Made by a program: the position numbers and the translations under genes. The notes beneath the pieces are model-generated. The model was given only the letters and a program-made list of their open reading frames with translations. It was not told where the DNA came from and ran no database searches. DNA of 64,000 bases from Oscillatoria salina IIICB1. GTDB taxonomy: Bacteria > Cyanobacteriota > Cyanobacteriia > Cyanobacteriales > SIO1D9. The stretch is from positions 34,082 to 98,081 of the forward strand of contig NZ_JAAHBQ010000005.1 in the NCBI RefSeq assembly GCF_020144665.1, written 5' to 3'. Position 1 is the stretch's first letter. Every line of letters starts with the position of its first letter. This document shows, piece by piece, positions 47,613-56,484 of this stretch.

Positions 47613-47754
47613 AAGTAGGTTCAGGGCTGGAAAAGCCGAGATCGAACCCAGCTAAACTAAAGTAAACTAAAGCTAGCTTCAGGATTTGTGTTACAATCAA
47701 AGCTGCACTCAAAGCACTACCCAAAAAGGTTTTTGAGATTTTTCAGAAAAACCC

Positions 47755-47784
47755 TTGACAAAATCATTCAGTAGTTGCTAAGAT
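47755..47784 (+). promoter_or_regulatory. Promoter of tRNA-Asp
   Basis: TTGACA (47755-47760) and TAAGAT (47779-47784) with an 18-base spacer, 20 bases before the mature tRNA 5' end. It may also serve gltX downstream. Confidence 0.75.
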
Positions 47785-47804
47785 AGAAATCGCTGAAAAA
47801 ACAA

Positions 47805-47878
47805 GGGACTGTAGTTCAATTGGTTAGAGCACCGCCCTGTCACGGCGGAAGTTGCGGGTTCGAGCCCCGTCAGTCCCG
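47805..47878 (+). tRNA. tRNA-Asp (GTC anticodon)
   Basis: 74-base cloverleaf: acceptor GGGACTG/CAGTCCC with discriminator G, D-arm with AATTGGTTAGA, anticodon stem CCGCC/GGCGG with loop CTGTCAC (anticodon GTC), and T-arm GCGGG-TTCGAGC-CCCGT. The 3' CCA is not encoded. gltX starts 99 bases downstream after a 7-bp AGCGGCT/AGCCGCT hairpin (47909-47946). Confidence 0.97.
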
Positions 47879-47977
47879 TAGAAAAGACGAAAAAGAAGAG
47901 AAGAAGCAAGCGGCTAGTTGGCTATAAAATAAATCAGCAAGCCGCTATATTTCATTGGTTTTGTTGAGAGGTAATTT

Positions 47978-49426
47978 GTGACAGTTAGAGTTCGTATTGC
48001 GCCTTCACCGACAGGAAACTTACACATCGGAACAGCCAGAACCGCAGTATTTAACTGGCTATTCGCCCGTCACCACGGCGGGAAATTTATCCTACGAATC
48101 GAAGATACCGACAATGAGCGATCGCGTCCAGAATACACCGAAAACATTCTCCAAGGATTGCAATGGCTCGGACTAAACTGGGATGAAGGACCAATCTTTC
48201 AAACTCAGCGTTTAGAACTGTATCGTCAAGCCATCCAAACCTTACTAGACAAAGGTTTAGCTTATCCCTGCTACGCTAGCGAAGCAGAATTAGAAGAAAT
48301 GCGGTCCGCGCAAAAAGCGAAAAAACAAGCCCCTCGCTACGATAACCGCCACCGTAACTTAACAGCAGAAGAAAAAGCCGCCTTTGAAGCCGAAGGACGA
48401 AAACCCGTAATCCGCTTTAAAATTGACGACAACCGAGAAATTGTTTGGAACGATTTAGTCCGAGGTCAAGTAACCTGGAAAGGTAGAGATCTCGGCGGCG
48501 ATATGGTCATCGCCCGCGCCTCACAAACAGAAGCTTTCGGTCAACCTTTATATAATCTGGCAGTAGTCGTGGATGACATCGATATGCAAATCAGCCACGT
48601 TATCCGTGGTGAAGATCATATCGCCAACACTGCCAAACAAATTTTACTTTACGAAGCCTTAGCAGCAAACATACCCGAATTTGCTCATACCCCTTTAATT
48701 TTGAATCAAGAAGGGCGCAAACTGTCCAAGCGAGATGGAGTAACAAGTATTGGCGACTTCCAAAACCTGGGCTTTGTCGCCCCCGCAATGGCAAACTACA
48801 TGACTTTGCTCGGTTGGACTCCACCAGATTCTACCAAGGAAATATTTAGCCTCAGCGAAGCCGCCAAAGAATTTAGCTTAGAGAGGGTAAATAAAGCCGG
48901 GGCAAAATTTGACTGGGCGAAACTTGATTGGATTAACTCGCAATATATCCATCAACTACCAATCGAGGTATTAGTCGAAATGTTAATTCCCTACTGGGAA
49001 CAAACAGGGTATAAAGTTGATTTAGCCAGCGATCGCCCTTGGTTAGAAGAACTAACTAGGTTAATTGCCCCCAGTTTAACTCGCCTTGCCGACGCAATTA
49101 CCGAAAGCCGCTTATTATTCGGCGAAACCGTAGAATATAGCGAAGACGCGAGATCCCAACTGAAAAACGAACAAGTCGCTGAAGTCTTAGAAACCGTTGT
49201 CGAAGCAGTGGAAAAAGCCGAGGAATTAACTCAAGCAGACGCTCAACAGCTTATCAAAGACGTAACCAAAACCCACAAAGTCAAAAAAGGTTTAGTAATG
49301 CGTAGTCTCCGCGCTGGATTAATGGGAGAAATGCAAGGACCAGATTTAATGCAGTCTTGGTTGTTGCTGAATAAAAAAGGATTAGATCGAATCCGCTTGC
49401 GCCAAGCATTGACTTTAATCTCATAA
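47978..49426 (+). CDS. gltX: Glutamyl-tRNA synthetase
   Basis: The 482-residue class I enzyme charges tRNA-Glu, needed for both protein and tetrapyrrole synthesis. Signatures: [22 protein letters not shown] (HIGH) and [12 protein letters not shown] (KMSKS). The start is a GTG with GAGAGGT upstream. In cyanobacteria GltX is usually non-discriminating and also charges tRNA-Gln; no separate glutaminyl enzyme is visible. It may share a transcript with tRNA-Asp. Confidence 0.96.
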   Translation: MTVRVRIAPSPTGNLHIGTARTAVFNWLFARHHGGKFILRIEDTDNERSRPEYTENILQGLQWLGLNWDEGPIFQTQRLELYRQAIQTLLDKGLAYPCYASEAELEEMRSAQKAKKQAPRYDNRHRNLTAEEKAAFEAEGRKPVIRFKIDDNREIVWNDLVRGQVTWKGRDLGGDMVIARASQTEAFGQPLYNLAVVVDDIDMQISHVIRGEDHIANTAKQILLYEALAANIPEFAHTPLILNQEGRKLSKRDGVTSIGDFQNLGFVAPAMANYMTLLGWTPPDSTKEIFSLSEAAKEFSLERVNKAGAKFDWAKLDWINSQYIHQLPIEVLVEMLIPYWEQTGYKVDLASDRPWLEELTRLIAPSLTRLADAITESRLLFGETVEYSEDARSQLKNEQVAEVLETVVEAVEKAEELTQADAQQLIKDVTKTHKVKKGLVMRSLRAGLMGEMQGPDLMQSWLLLNKKGLDRIRLRQALTLIS

Positions 49427-49530
49427 ATGCTTAATATTCGGCACAAACGGAACATTTTCCAGAGTAACAGGGTCACAGGAACAGTAAAAACAGCTAACAT
49501 TCCTAACACTGGTTATTCCTAACAGTACGA

Positions 49531-50061
49531 ATGGACAACAAATTACTAAACCCAGGGAGAAAACCATTTCCAGCTTGGAAATGGCTCTCCCAGAGCGCGA
49601 TACTCGCTACAATCGGTTCGCTGTTAGCTGTATCTTCAGCTTCAGCCCAACTAGCACAATCGCCACCCATTTTCGAGAATCCGACGATCGCTCCTACATT
49701 CACTCCCGATCCTTTAGAAATTCGGGGTGTAAGTGGCGGAGACGTAACTGCCCGTAGTATCGTTGGCACAGCAGAATCCCCAACAGGTGCTTGCGTGGGA
49801 TATATCGATCGCCAACCAGATCACGTTCTTACCCTAACTTCCTTTTTTAAATTTCTCAAAGTCGAAGTCCGAAGCTCTCAAGATACAACGCTCGTCGTCA
49901 AAGGACCAGGGGGAATTTGGTGTAACGACGACGGTTCAAATAATAACAAGAATCCCGCGATCGCTGGTCAATGGCAACAAGGAGCATACCAAATTTGGGT
50001 CGGTTCCTACCAGAAAAATGCTTTTCACGACTATGTAATGCGAATTACCCAGATTCAGTAA
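49531..50061 (+). CDS. Exported hypothetical protein, possible pre-peptidase-like beta domain
   Basis: 176 residues with a signal peptide (about 1-40, AILATIGSLLAVSSASAQ, cleaved after SASA-Q). The mature part is beta-rich with two cysteines (GACVGYID and GGIWCNDDG) that could form a disulfide, and a closing WQQGAYQIWVGSYQKNAFHDYVMRI strand set. This layout recalls PPC-type carbohydrate/protein-binding beta-sandwiches. Exact function unknown. Confidence 0.7.
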   Translation: MDNKLLNPGRKPFPAWKWLSQSAILATIGSLLAVSSASAQLAQSPPIFENPTIAPTFTPDPLEIRGVSGGDVTARSIVGTAESPTGACVGYIDRQPDHVLTLTSFFKFLKVEVRSSQDTTLVVKGPGGIWCNDDGSNNNKNPAIAGQWQQGAYQIWVGSYQKNAFHDYVMRITQIQ

Positions 50062-50310
50062 GGGGCTGGGGATTGGTGATTGGTGATTGGTGATTGGGGA
50101 CTGGGGATTGGGGATTGGGGATTGGGGATTAGGGATTGGGAGACAAGGGTGATTGGGGACTGGGGATTGGGGATTGGTGATTGGGGATTAGGGATTGGGA
50201 GACAAGGAGGATAAACTAATAACTGGTCCCTGCTCACTGATAACTGTTCACTGATAACTGTTCACTGATAACTGTTCACTGATAACTGTTCACTGATAAC
50301 TGATAACTGC
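50062..50310. repeat. GATTGGG heptamer and CACTGATAACTGTT tandem repeats
   Basis: About 140 bases of GGGGATTGGTGATTGGGGACTG-type units (two longer blocks separated by GGGAGACAAGG) are followed by at least four CACTGATAACTGTT units. They fill most of the 309-base gap before hom. No gene; replication slippage or recombination at such tracts is expected. Confidence 0.8.
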
Positions 50311-50370
50311 ACTAGCGATCGCGATTTTTGATAAAGTGAGGATACACCGAAGACAGAAGATAACATAACT

Positions 50371-51660
50371 GTGGGATTTAAGATTGGATTGCTGGGATTA
50401 GGAACAGTAGGAACGGGAACAGCAGAGATTTTGTTAACTCCGGCTGGTCGTCACCCGTTACTAACAGAAATCGAAATCGCGAAAGTGGGAGTGCGATCGC
50501 CAGATAAACCGAGAGACGTAAAATTGTCACCAGGGTTAATGACTAGCGACCTCGAAAGTATAGTCACTGACCCAGAAATCGACATTATTGTGGAATTAAT
50601 TGGTGGCTTAGAACCAGCGCGATCGCTTATCCTGAAAGCTATTAATCGAGGTAAGCACATCGTTACAGCCAATAAAGCGGTAATTTCTCGTTACGGAGAC
50701 GAAATTTACACTGCGGCTAATCAAGCAGGAGTATACGTCTTGCTAGAAGCATCCGTCGCTGGTGGTATCCCAGTTATTCAGCCTTTAAAACAATCTTTAG
50801 GTGTCAACCGCATTCATAGCGTTATCGGTATTGTTAACGGTACCACTAACTACATTTTGACTCGGATGAGTGCAGAAGGGGTAGATTTTGCCGATGTCCT
50901 CGCCGAAGCCCAAGAATTAGGTTACGCTGAAGCCGATCCTACCGCCGATGTTGATGGATTAGATGCTGCGGATAAAATTGCAATTTTGGCATCTTTAGCC
51001 TTTGGCGGACGGATAAAATTATCAGAGGTTAACTGTGAAGGTATTCGTCAAGTTAGCGCTGCCGATATCGCTTACGCAGAAAACTTAGGCTTTGTCATTA
51101 AATTATTAGCGATCGCCGAACGTCACCAAAGCAATAATTTACAAGTAAGAGTTCATCCTACCCTGGTTCCGAAAACTCATCCTCTCGCGAGTATTAATGG
51201 AGTTAATAACGCCATTTTTATTGAAGGCGAACCCCTTGGACAAGTAATGTTTTTCGGTCCCGGTGCAGGAAAAGGCGCAACAGCAAGTGCAGTTGTTTCT
51301 GATATTTTAAACCTAGTTGGTATCCTTAAAAATAGCGGTAACAATGGGCAAATTCATCCTCTTTACAGTTGCTCTCACCAAGACTATTGCACGGTAGCAC
51401 CAATTGCAGAATTAGTTACCAGATTTTACTGTCGTTTTATTTGTCAAGATAGTCCTGGAGTTATTGGTCAACTAGGAACCGGCTTTGGCAAACATGATGT
51501 TAGTTTAGAATCAGTAGTCCAAATCGGCTTTAAAAACAATTGTGCCGAAGTAGTCGTAGTTACGCACGATGTCCTCGAAGGAAAAGTTCGGGCTGCATTA
51601 AAAGAGATTGGCAGTCAAGACGCGATCGCCGACATTCCTAGTATTCTTCGAGTGCTTTAA
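50371..51660 (+). CDS. hom: Homoserine dehydrogenase
   Basis: 429 residues. The NAD(P)-binding GLLGLGTVGTGTAEIL opens the protein; the catalytic core has KGKHIVTANKAVIS-type and AGGIPVIQPLKQ segments and the family signature ADPTADVDGLDAADKIAILA. A C-terminal ACT domain (about 350-429) should bind threonine for feedback control. It reduces aspartate semialdehyde to homoserine for Thr, Met and Ile synthesis. The start is GTG, right after tandem repeats. No adjacent thr genes. Confidence 0.95.
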   Translation: MGFKIGLLGLGTVGTGTAEILLTPAGRHPLLTEIEIAKVGVRSPDKPRDVKLSPGLMTSDLESIVTDPEIDIIVELIGGLEPARSLILKAINRGKHIVTANKAVISRYGDEIYTAANQAGVYVLLEASVAGGIPVIQPLKQSLGVNRIHSVIGIVNGTTNYILTRMSAEGVDFADVLAEAQELGYAEADPTADVDGLDAADKIAILASLAFGGRIKLSEVNCEGIRQVSAADIAYAENLGFVIKLLAIAERHQSNNLQVRVHPTLVPKTHPLASINGVNNAIFIEGEPLGQVMFFGPGAGKGATASAVVSDILNLVGILKNSGNNGQIHPLYSCSHQDYCTVAPIAELVTRFYCRFICQDSPGVIGQLGTGFGKHDVSLESVVQIGFKNNCAEVVVVTHDVLEGKVRAALKEIGSQDAIADIPSILRVL

Positions 51661-51753
51661 ATATCGCGACCTTTTGCGAAAATAAAAGCCTCGCTCGAAA
51701 CCGTTTTTTCACTTAAAATTAACTCAAAAAAACCAGCGATCGCTCTCTCAAAT

Positions 51754-52047
51754 TTAAACAGAATTATTTCGCCGTCTTCGTGTTGTTTGCCACCACATAA
51801 TAATACCAGTCACAATCAAAAATAATAGACCTAAAGCATTCAAAAATGTATAAACATTTTCAAGATTAATAGAACCAAAATTACCTCGATGTAAAGCTAA
51901 CAACCAAATAAAATCAGATTCCTTCCCTGCTATTACAGCCAATTGAAAAAGCACTCCTGTGGTCAAACTTAACAACAAAGGCAATAGCATAATCGGGGCA
52001 AGATTACGATGCAGTTGGCGGACATAGCGTTTGAGCGAACTAGACAC
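51754..52047 (-). CDS. PepSY-associated small membrane protein
   Basis: 97 residues with two TM helices (about 16-38 and 65-86) and a basic, cytoplasmic tail (QTTRRRRNNSV). The RQLHRNLAPIMLLPLLLSLTTG start and GIIMWWQT segment match the PepSY-associated TM family, often found with iron or copper transport. It starts (GTG) 3 bases after the stop of the preceding gene and is the last gene of the leftward copper operon. Confidence 0.65.
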   Translation of the reverse strand: MSSSLKRYVRQLHRNLAPIMLLPLLLSLTTGVLFQLAVIAGKESDFIWLLALHRGNFGSINLENVYTFLNALGLLFLIVTGIIMWWQTTRRRRNNSV

Positions 52048-52050
52048 AAC

Positions 52051-52389
52051 TTATCTTCTACTCCAAAACAAGCCAATGGGAGTCATCACGATTAAAAACA
52101 GAATTAACTCTCCCAATCCAGAAGGTATAAAACTTTGGTTTTGAGAAACAATAACTTCGCTTATCTCCTTTGACTTCATTTCCCCCATCTCAGCAGCAGA
52201 TTCATCATGGTTCATAACTTCCGAATCTTCATCATCGATCGTCCTTGATGGAGAAGTAGATTCAGAGCTAGATTCCGGCAAAGTATGACGCTCTCCATTA
52301 TGAGCAAAGGAAGGACTAATATTCAATAACAAAAGTAAGAAGAGACTGACAAAGTTTAAAGTCAAAGTTTGTCTTTCCAGTAATTTCAT
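52051..52389 (-). CDS. Exported His/Met/acid-rich protein of the copper operon
   Basis: 112 residues: signal peptide (about 1-29, ending SPSFA-HNG), a polar middle with HNGERH, EVMNHDESAAEMGEM, and a C-terminal TM helix (about 93-109, LILFLIVMTPIGLFW). Met, His and acidic side chains could bind metal. No family recognised. Position between copB and the PepSY gene suggests a periplasmic copper role. Confidence 0.6.
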   Translation of the reverse strand: MKLLERQTLTLNFVSLFLLLLLNISPSFAHNGERHTLPESSSESTSPSRTIDDEDSEVMNHDESAAEMGEMKSKEISEVIVSQNQSFIPSGLGELILFLIVMTPIGLFWSRR

Positions 52390-52402
52390 AATCTCACAAT
52401 AT

Positions 52403-52606
52403 TCAACTCAAATTTGGACGAGGAGGTTGATGTAGTTCATCTTCATGAGTTCCCCGCTCTTCACAATTGTTGTAGGATTCCATACGGAGGTCATCAACTT
52501 GATTAGACTCAGATTGAGCCAAAACAGGTTGAGCGATCGATCCTGCTAAACTCAATAGAGCAGCGATCGCTAAAACCACATTGCCTAAACTAAATTTTAT
52601 CTACAT
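52403..52606 (-). pseudogene. Small exported protein with an in-frame TAG at codon 2
   Basis: A GGAGGAG ribosome site is followed, at ideal distance, by ATG TAG at 52606-52601. The frame then continues for 65 codons: a signal-like segment (NVVLAIAALLSLAGS, ending VLAQS) and a polar tail with one cysteine (NNCEERGTHEDELHQPP). Either the gene was recently killed by the stop, or translation restarts at the GTG at 52579 (codon 10), which preserves most of the signal peptide. It lies between copB and the His/Met-rich gene. Confidence 0.5.
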
Positions 52607-52681
52607 AAACACTCCTCCAGAGAAGATAACTTTGAGAATACACAAACAAAATGCAAACAAAGTGAAACAGAAAAATTTCTT

Positions 52682-53731
52682 TTAAAACAGTAGCCTTACA
52701 CCTCCAAAGACAGCAAAATCATCCACACTTTCCCCTTCTTCGGAGGCAAAATCCGCCGTCTCCCCAAAAAGGCGCGTCCAACTCACTCCAACATAGGGAG
52801 CAAAGCGACGATTAAACTCATAGCGTAAACGCAAACTCAACTCAAGATCGTTAATTCCTGAACCAACTCCAAACTCCTCTACCTCTTGAATTGCGAGATT
52901 AGTTTCCAAACTTGGCTCCAAAAACAAACGTTGAGAAACAAGTAACTGTTGCTCGGCTGAAAATCTTGCAGATATATCTCCTGCTTGACTCACGAACAAA
53001 GAAGCATCCACCTCAAATAAATAGGGAAGGAGTCCTTGCAAACCAATTACCCCAAAAGCTCGCCCTCTAGTATCCTCGCCGTATAGTTGGTCGTAACGCA
53101 CCCCCACTTGCAAATCAAAGAAAGGGCTGATTAGCTGACCATAGAGGAGTTGAATCTCTGCTTCCCCGTCTCCATCCTCTAAACCAACTTCTCCTTCCGT
53201 TTTTATCCAAATTCTCTGATAATCTCCACCAACCCAACTAATCGCCTCCCAATTAAATGTATCCTGTCCATCATTCGCGCGATATTCCAATTTATCCACC
53301 AGAATCAGCCAAAAAATTTGCTCGTCTTCTATCGGTTCATTCCAATCAAGTATCGAATCTGGAATTGGCTCTGTAGACTGGGACAAGGTTTGAGTCTCTT
53401 GTTCGGAAGAGGTAGACAACCCCCCTGTCTGCCCTAAAGCAACGGGTTTAACAGAATTTGTAATTTGTGAAGACTCCTTAGCGATATCTGCTCCCAAAAA
53501 AAGATCTGTGAGTTCAGAGTTAGGGGCTAATTCTGTTAGCTCTGAATTAGTTATTTCTATCTCAGTATTTTCGGAGATAGTTATCTTTTCTTCTGTCGTA
53601 CTACTAAACACATCTGTTAAGAAAATTGTTTCTAATGGTAATTCTTGAGCTTGAAGAGGATAACCCAAAAAACTCCCTAAAACCAAATGCCCCATCAGAC
53701 TAAAGCAAAACTTTATCTGTCGTTGCTTCAC
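52682..53731 (-). CDS. copB: Copper resistance protein B, outer-membrane beta-barrel
   Basis: 349 residues: signal peptide (about 1-29), a long acidic linker, then the CopB/PcoB domain (about 140-349) beginning EDEQIFWLILVDKLEYRANDG, with WVGGDYQRIWIKTEGE, alternating strands and a C-terminal aromatic residue (GVRLLF) typical of outer-membrane barrels. The GTG start overlaps the copA stop (TAGTG), so translation is likely coupled. Confidence 0.85.
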   Translation of the reverse strand: MKQRQIKFCFSLMGHLVLGSFLGYPLQAQELPLETIFLTDVFSSTTEEKITISENTEIEITNSELTELAPNSELTDLFLGADIAKESSQITNSVKPVALGQTGGLSTSSEQETQTLSQSTEPIPDSILDWNEPIEDEQIFWLILVDKLEYRANDGQDTFNWEAISWVGGDYQRIWIKTEGEVGLEDGDGEAEIQLLYGQLISPFFDLQVGVRYDQLYGEDTRGRAFGVIGLQGLLPYLFEVDASLFVSQAGDISARFSAEQQLLVSQRLFLEPSLETNLAIQEVEEFGVGSGINDLELSLRLRYEFNRRFAPYVGVSWTRLFGETADFASEEGESVDDFAVFGGVRLLF

Positions 53732-55518
53732 TAGCTTACCTCCCTTAGACGGTCAACCACAGCCACAGTACGGAACATTCCAACTTTCATGTGATAGAGC
53801 AAATGACAATGAAATGCCCATTTACCAGGTGCATCGACATTAACTTCTACTGACATTTTTTCAGCAGGTTTGACGATTACAGTATGTTTACGAGGCTTAT
53901 ATTCTCCTGCACCGTTATCAAGCTCCATCCACATTCCATGTAAGTGAATGGGGTGTTCCATCATGGTGTCGTTGACAAAGGTTAAACGCAGTCGTTCGCC
54001 GTTATAGAAAGTAAGTTCTTTTTCTTCTGAATACTTCTTCCCATTAAATGACCACATATATCGTTCCATATTTCCGGTAAGATGTAGCTCTAATTCTCGT
54101 TCGGGTTGTCTTTGGTCATAACCTGGGGTAAGACTGCGAAGGTCTGTATAAGCTAAGACACGAGTACCTGTATTTTCTAAACCAATACCAGGTTCATTAA
54201 GACGATTTTTCACCATCATTGGCACTCCTGCATTCCCTCTACCACGATCGTCATGACCATGAGGTTGCCAAGATGTATTTAAGGTACTATGGTTCATCTG
54301 CGGCATCTCGTGGTTCATCGGAGTACCATTGATCTGCGGCATTTCGTGATTCATCGGAGTACCATTGATCTGCGGCATCTCGTGGTTCATCGGAGTACCA
54401 TTCATCTGCCGCATCTCGTGGCTCATCCCCATATCTGCCATTGTCCTTAGAGGACGTTCCCTTTGTTCGGGAATAGCTGCACTCAAACCTTGACGAGTTG
54501 CTAAAGTTCCGCGAGCATAGCCACTGCGATCCATCGTTTCTGCAAAAATGGTGTATGCTTGTGCGTCTTGAGGTTCGACGATCGCATCATAGGTTTCTGC
54601 TGTCCCAATACGAAACTCGTCAACAGTTACAGGCTGCACATTCTGACCATCTGCTTGTACAAGAGTCATTTTTAAGCCAGGAATACGAACATCGAAGAAC
54701 GTCATTGCTGAAGCGTTGATAAATCGCAGGCGTACCTTTTCTCCTGGTTTAAATACTGCTGTCCAGTTGGAGTCTGGGGCTAAACCGTTCATCAAGTAAG
54801 TATAAGTTGCACCAGTTACATCAGCAATATCTGTAGGGTCCATTCGCATCTGCCGCCAAGGCAAATCTTCAAAGAAAGTACCAATGGTACGTCTTTGGTA
54901 GTTGTAGTAGGTACTCATTTTTTTGAGATTAGACAAAATATTATGAGGGTCTTCAAATGTCCAATCGGAGAGCAATACTACATAGTCTTGGTCATACTGG
55001 AAAGGTTCGGGTTCGATGGGATCGATAATAATCGCACCATAGTGACCGCGTTGTTCTTGTAATCCACTATGGCTATGATACCAATATGTCCCATTTTGGG
55101 CGACGGAGAACTCGTAGCTGAAGGTTTCTCCGGGTTTAATCCCTGCAAAGCTCAGACCAGGGACACCATCCATGTTTGCTGGTAAAATAATGCCATGCCA
55201 GTGAATAGAAGTATCTTCTTTAAGTTTGTTCGTGACCCTAATTTTGGCAGTTTGTCCTTCCCGTAAGCGAATAAGTTGTCCTGGAAGAGAGTTATTAATG
55301 GTTAAGGCTTTGGTGTTTTTTCCTCCAATCGTAACGGAGGTTTCTTGAATAGTAAGATCGATCGCATTTGGATAGGCAGGTGCATTCGTAGATTGCTCGA
55401 TCCCAGAAAGTTGTTGGGCAGACACAGGAAGTAATTGTTCTAATCCTATGGCAATGCCAAATCCGGTGGTAAAACGAAAAAAATTTCGTCGGGTGAAGAT
55501 TTTGGGTGAATGGCTCAT
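53731..55518 (-). CDS. copA: Multicopper oxidase CopA (copper resistance)
   Basis: 595 residues with a Tat signal (TRRNFFRFTTGFG). Copper-site motifs: IHWHG (H106, H108), WYHSHSG (H148, H150), HPIHLHGMWMEL (about 515-526) and HCHLLYHMKVGM (H570, C571, H572, H576, M581). The type 1, 2 and 3 ligands are therefore complete. A methionine/histidine-rich insert with 12-residue repeats (about 365-406) could bind Cu(I), as in CueO-like oxidases. It should oxidise Cu(I) in the periplasm. copB follows with a one-base overlap. Confidence 0.93.
   Translation of the reverse strand: MSHSPKIFTRRNFFRFTTGFGIAIGLEQLLPVSAQQLSGIEQSTNAPAYPNAIDLTIQETSVTIGGKNTKALTINNSLPGQLIRLREGQTAKIRVTNKLKEDTSIHWHGIILPANMDGVPGLSFAGIKPGETFSYEFSVAQNGTYWYHSHSGLQEQRGHYGAIIIDPIEPEPFQYDQDYVVLLSDWTFEDPHNILSNLKKMSTYYNYQRRTIGTFFEDLPWRQMRMDPTDIADVTGATYTYLMNGLAPDSNWTAVFKPGEKVRLRFINASAMTFFDVRIPGLKMTLVQADGQNVQPVTVDEFRIGTAETYDAIVEPQDAQAYTIFAETMDRSGYARGTLATRQGLSAAIPEQRERPLRTMADMGMSHEMRQMNGTPMNHEMPQINGTPMNHEMPQINGTPMNHEMPQMNHSTLNTSWQPHGHDDRGRGNAGVPMMVKNRLNEPGIGLENTGTRVLAYTDLRSLTPGYDQRQPERELELHLTGNMERYMWSFNGKKYSEEKELTFYNGERLRLTFVNDTMMEHPIHLHGMWMELDNGAGEYKPRKHTVIVKPAEKMSVEVNVDAPGKWAFHCHLLYHMKVGMFRTVAVVDRLREVS
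54301..54426. repeat. 36-bp tandem repeats in copA
   Basis: Three 36-base units (54301-54336, 54337-54372, 54373-54408) and a half unit encode INGTPMNHEMPQ repeats. Unit differences are one to three bases, so the expansion is recent. Confidence 0.85.
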
Positions 55519-55629
55519 ATCAAGTGATAAACAACTAGCAGTTGAAAGCCTAGGTTGAAAGCAACTCCAGGAAAAATTGCTTCTCCCGATTTAGGCTAAA
55601 TGTGCTTTTATTTATTGTGCTATATGATT

Positions 55630-55647
55630 ATGAAATCAAAATGAAAT
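55630..55647. promoter_or_regulatory. Direct-repeat operator upstream of copA
   Basis: ATGAAAT-CAAA-ATGAAAT, two 7-base repeats with an 11-base period, as used by OmpR/PhoB-type response regulators. It lies about 110 bases before the copA start. Read on the other strand the half-site is ATTTCAT. Confidence 0.6.
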
Positions 55648-55854
55648 AAGCAATTTTTATCAGTTAGTAATTTTAGTTTGTAACGATTTAGTTGCAGTTT
55701 CTCACTAATAAGTAAAAATTAGTCTTACTGAGAAAGAAGAGCGAAAAATAGCGCTAGCTGAACTTCCCAGACCAAATTAAGCAGAAAGTTCATAATAGCG
55801 ATAAGAGGAAATAAAGGCAGATTTTGCCAAGTTTTTTGCTCTTATTTGATGAAA

Positions 55855-55872
55855 ATGAAATCGGGATGAAAT
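55855..55872. promoter_or_regulatory. Direct-repeat operator upstream of the four-helix copper protein
   Basis: ATGAAAT-CGGG-ATGAAAT, with the same half-site and spacing as the copA box; a degenerate third half (ATGAAAA, 55849-55855) abuts it. It lies about 140 bases before the ATG at 56012. Confidence 0.6.
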
Positions 55873-56011
55873 TAGGGTCACTCTTAAGAATAAAATTCTA
55901 TCTTTTGATAGATCCTACCTGCGAGAGAAGGAGTCAATCCCAGCTAAAAGTTAATCTTTGGAGGTGGAAATCTCTAAATAAATTAGAGTTATTTAACGAA
56001 GGAGAAAATTT

Positions 56012-56338
56012 ATGCCACATCAAGAGTATCAAACTAGTATTGATGCTGCGATTCATTGTGCTTATGAATGCGAACACTGTGCAGATACCTGTTTAGGGAG
56101 TATGCCAGAGTGTGTTAGGTTATGTCGTGATTGTGCCGATATGTGTTGGACGATCGCGGGATTTATGAGTCGAGGTTCCCGTTTTATTCCTAATGTAGTC
56201 AAGGCTTGTATCGATCTTTGTGAAGCTTGTGCCACAGAATGCGAAAGCCACAGCGATAACGAACACTGTCAATCTTGTGCGAAGGCTTGTCGTCAAGCGG
56301 TAGAAGAGTACCAAAAAGTAGTGAGTGTTGCTCGCTAA
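56012..56338 (+). CDS. Four-helix bundle Cys-rich copper-binding protein (DUF326/Csp type)
   Basis: 108 residues with 15 or so cysteines in C-x2-C and C-x3-C spacing: CAYECEHCADTC, ECVRLCRDCADMC, CIDLCEACATEC, CQSCAKAC. This is the layout of Csp copper storage proteins, where thiolates inside a four-helix bundle hold many Cu(I) ions. No signal peptide, so it is cytosolic (Csp3-like). The ribosome site GAAGGAGA is strong. It heads the rightward half of the copper island. Confidence 0.9.
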   Translation: MPHQEYQTSIDAAIHCAYECEHCADTCLGSMPECVRLCRDCADMCWTIAGFMSRGSRFIPNVVKACIDLCEACATECESHSDNEHCQSCAKACRQAVEEYQKVVSVAR

Positions 56339-56484
56339 GTGAACTTCAGAGTTCGCGTAAGTTTGGTCTAAGTTGATCCTAATTTGTTCTCGGTCAACTT
56401 GTGAGTGAGTTATCGGGAAATGCAAACAGATAAACTCTGGATCTAGAGCTTAATTTGAACTGTCAGTAAGGAAAATAATTAATC

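Larger units (their letters stand above)
55519..56011. other. Divergent control region of the copper island
   Basis: 493 bases between copA (leftward) and the four-helix copper protein (rightward). It contains two direct-repeat boxes (55630-55647 and 55855-55872) and the GAAGGAGA ribosome site of the rightward gene. A 90-codon frame overlapping the right part (55824-56096) has no ribosome site and no family likeness and is not taken as a gene. Confidence 0.6.

Noticed and set aside
55824..56096. 90-codon plus-strand frame overlapping the start of the four-helix copper protein
   Set aside because: No ribosome site, and it covers the regulatory boxes and the start of a clear gene in another frame.
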